Origin: Thermoanaerobaculia bacterium
GTDB taxonomy: Bacteria > Acidobacteriota > Thermoanaerobaculia > Multivoradales > JAHZIX01
Length of the DNA: 42,827 bases
Direction of reading: 5' to 3'
Assembly: GCA_027069135.1 (NCBI GenBank)
Contig: JALXFE010000460.1
Location: forward strand, 1 to 42,827
Shown here: in pieces, positions 42,139 through 42,827 of the stretch
Position numbering within the stretch: position 1 is the first letter of the stretch
Layout of the letters: each line of letters starts with the position of its first letter
Program-made: the position numbers and the translations under genes
Notes under the pieces: model-generated
Databases searched by the model: none
Told to the model about the DNA's origin: nothing
What the model saw: only the letters and a program-made list of their open reading frames with translations

Positions 42139-42827
42139 AGGACGGTGAGGGTCGGGGGCTCCTTGCCGGCCTCGACGGCCAGGGTGCGCCGGACGTCCCG
42201 GTAGCCTTCCCGGGATCCGACGACGGTGTATCTCCCGGGCCGCAACTCGAGCCGCCGTTGGGTGAAGGTCCCCAGGGTGCCTACCCGATAGACCACGATT
42301 TCCGTGAGCCCGTCGGATTTGAGCTCAACCTGTACCGGGTGCGAATAGTCGGCGATGAGCTTTGCCAGGCGAGCTCGCTGGCCCTCGAGCTTCGGTCCCG
42401 CCGGCTCGATCTCCCGGGCCTCTTCGAGAGCTATGGAGGCCTCCCGCAGGACTTCCTGCGTCGAAAGCCGGTGGGGATGTCCGAGGTATCCGTCGAGGCG
42501 GCTCGCGAGGCGTGCCCGGCCGATGGCCCGCTCGCGGCCCCGGACGGCGTCGTCGAGAGCCGGGTCGAGGGCCAGAACCCGCTGGTAGTGGGTGGCGGCG
42601 GCGGCCCAATCTTCTTCTTTTTCGAGGGCTGTAGCTCGGCGCAAATGGTCGGCGATGCCCTGGAGCACGAGGCCCGCCTCGGCCCGGGCGAGGCCGTCGA
42701 GGACGCTGGGGGACGAGGGGTTGAGGTCCTTCGCCTTGAGGAAGGCGACCTTGGCCTCGGCCGGCGCGCCCCGCTCCAAGGCCCGGAGGCCGTCGGACAT
42801 GGCCCGGCCGAAGGATTCGTCTACCAC
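42120..42827 (-). CDS. TPR / PEGA-like protein (runs to the window edge)
   Basis: 235 residues visible; the frame is open to the last base, so the N-terminus probably lies beyond the window. TPR-like helical pairs at the start (ALERGAPAEAKVAFLKAKDLNPSSPSVLDGLARAE; EEDWAAAATHYQRVLALDPALDDA), then a PEGA-like beta module at the end (RRLELRPGRYTVVGSREGYRDVRRTLAVEAG). Its 3' end overlaps the next gene by 19 bases, so it belongs to the same operon. The PEGA module matches those of the next protein, suggesting joint surface binding. Confidence 0.75.
   Translation of the reverse strand: MVDESFGRAMSDGLRALERGAPAEAKVAFLKAKDLNPSSPSVLDGLARAEAGLVLQGIADHLRRATALEKEEDWAAAATHYQRVLALDPALDDAVRGRERAIGRARLASRLDGYLGHPHRLSTQEVLREASIALEEAREIEPAGPKLEGQRARLAKLIADYSHPVQVELKSDGLTEIVVYRVGTLGTFTQRRLELRPGRYTVVGSREGYRDVRRTLAVEAGKEPPTLTVLCEEKI

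Overview
The window is a GC-rich bacterial chromosome segment. Gene content and order (a meaB-type GTPase, HU, TPR / LolB-like / spoVG / tRNA-Gln / prs / rplY / pth, a membrane pyrophosphatase, rpsF-rpsR-rplI, S9 and M64 secreted peptidases, many TPR, PEGA and vWA proteins) suggest a diderm such as an Acidobacteriota or deltaproteobacterial-type organism. This is an inference from family content; no rRNA is present to settle it.

Left part (1-16042). A truncated MeaB gene ends in a short tandem repeat. A leftward trio follows: orphan MshEN-domain protein, HU, membrane site-2 protease, with a strong sigma70 promoter in front. Then comes the conserved housekeeping run TPR / LolB-like lipoprotein / spoVG / tRNA-Gln(UUG) / prs / rplY / pth / hppA / rpsF / rpsR / rplI. 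spoVG sits where ispE is found in pseudomonads. After a methyltransferase there is a leftward lipid pair, a CDP-alcohol phosphatidyltransferase homologue with an altered metal motif and an alpha/beta hydrolase.

Middle (16043-29656). A membrane histidine kinase and an NtrC-type sigma54 activator overlap by 4 bases. The gap between them and the divergent lipid pair holds a near-consensus sigma54 promoter pointing at the lipid genes, with two matching dyads at enhancer distance. Next are a secreted S9 peptidase, three small cytoplasmic proteins, an ECF sigma factor with two overlapping membrane-protein genes, a 505-base palindrome-rich gap with another sigma54-like promoter, a secreted M64 metallopeptidase with a beta-propeller, and two secreted proteins of one unrecognised family sharing a DPFEAHxFGGPPG motif.

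Right part (29657-42827, all genes leftward). Two nested MITE-like inverted-repeat elements abut a four-gene, defence-like island: an OLD/DUF3696-type ATPase, a separate TOPRIM-like protein, a DUF262 protein and a Schlafen AlbA_2/HATPase protein. Beyond it is a seven-gene run that looks like an undescribed envelope machine: TPR/PEGA protein, FHA-like/PEGA/SUMF1 membrane protein, a 62-residue membrane protein, MotA/TolQ channel, Hsp70-like ATPase and two paralogous membrane-anchored vWA proteins. The strongest candidates for new biology are this machine, the ATPase/TOPRIM/DUF262 operon, the M64 / DPFEAH-protein locus, and the predicted sigma54 circuit.
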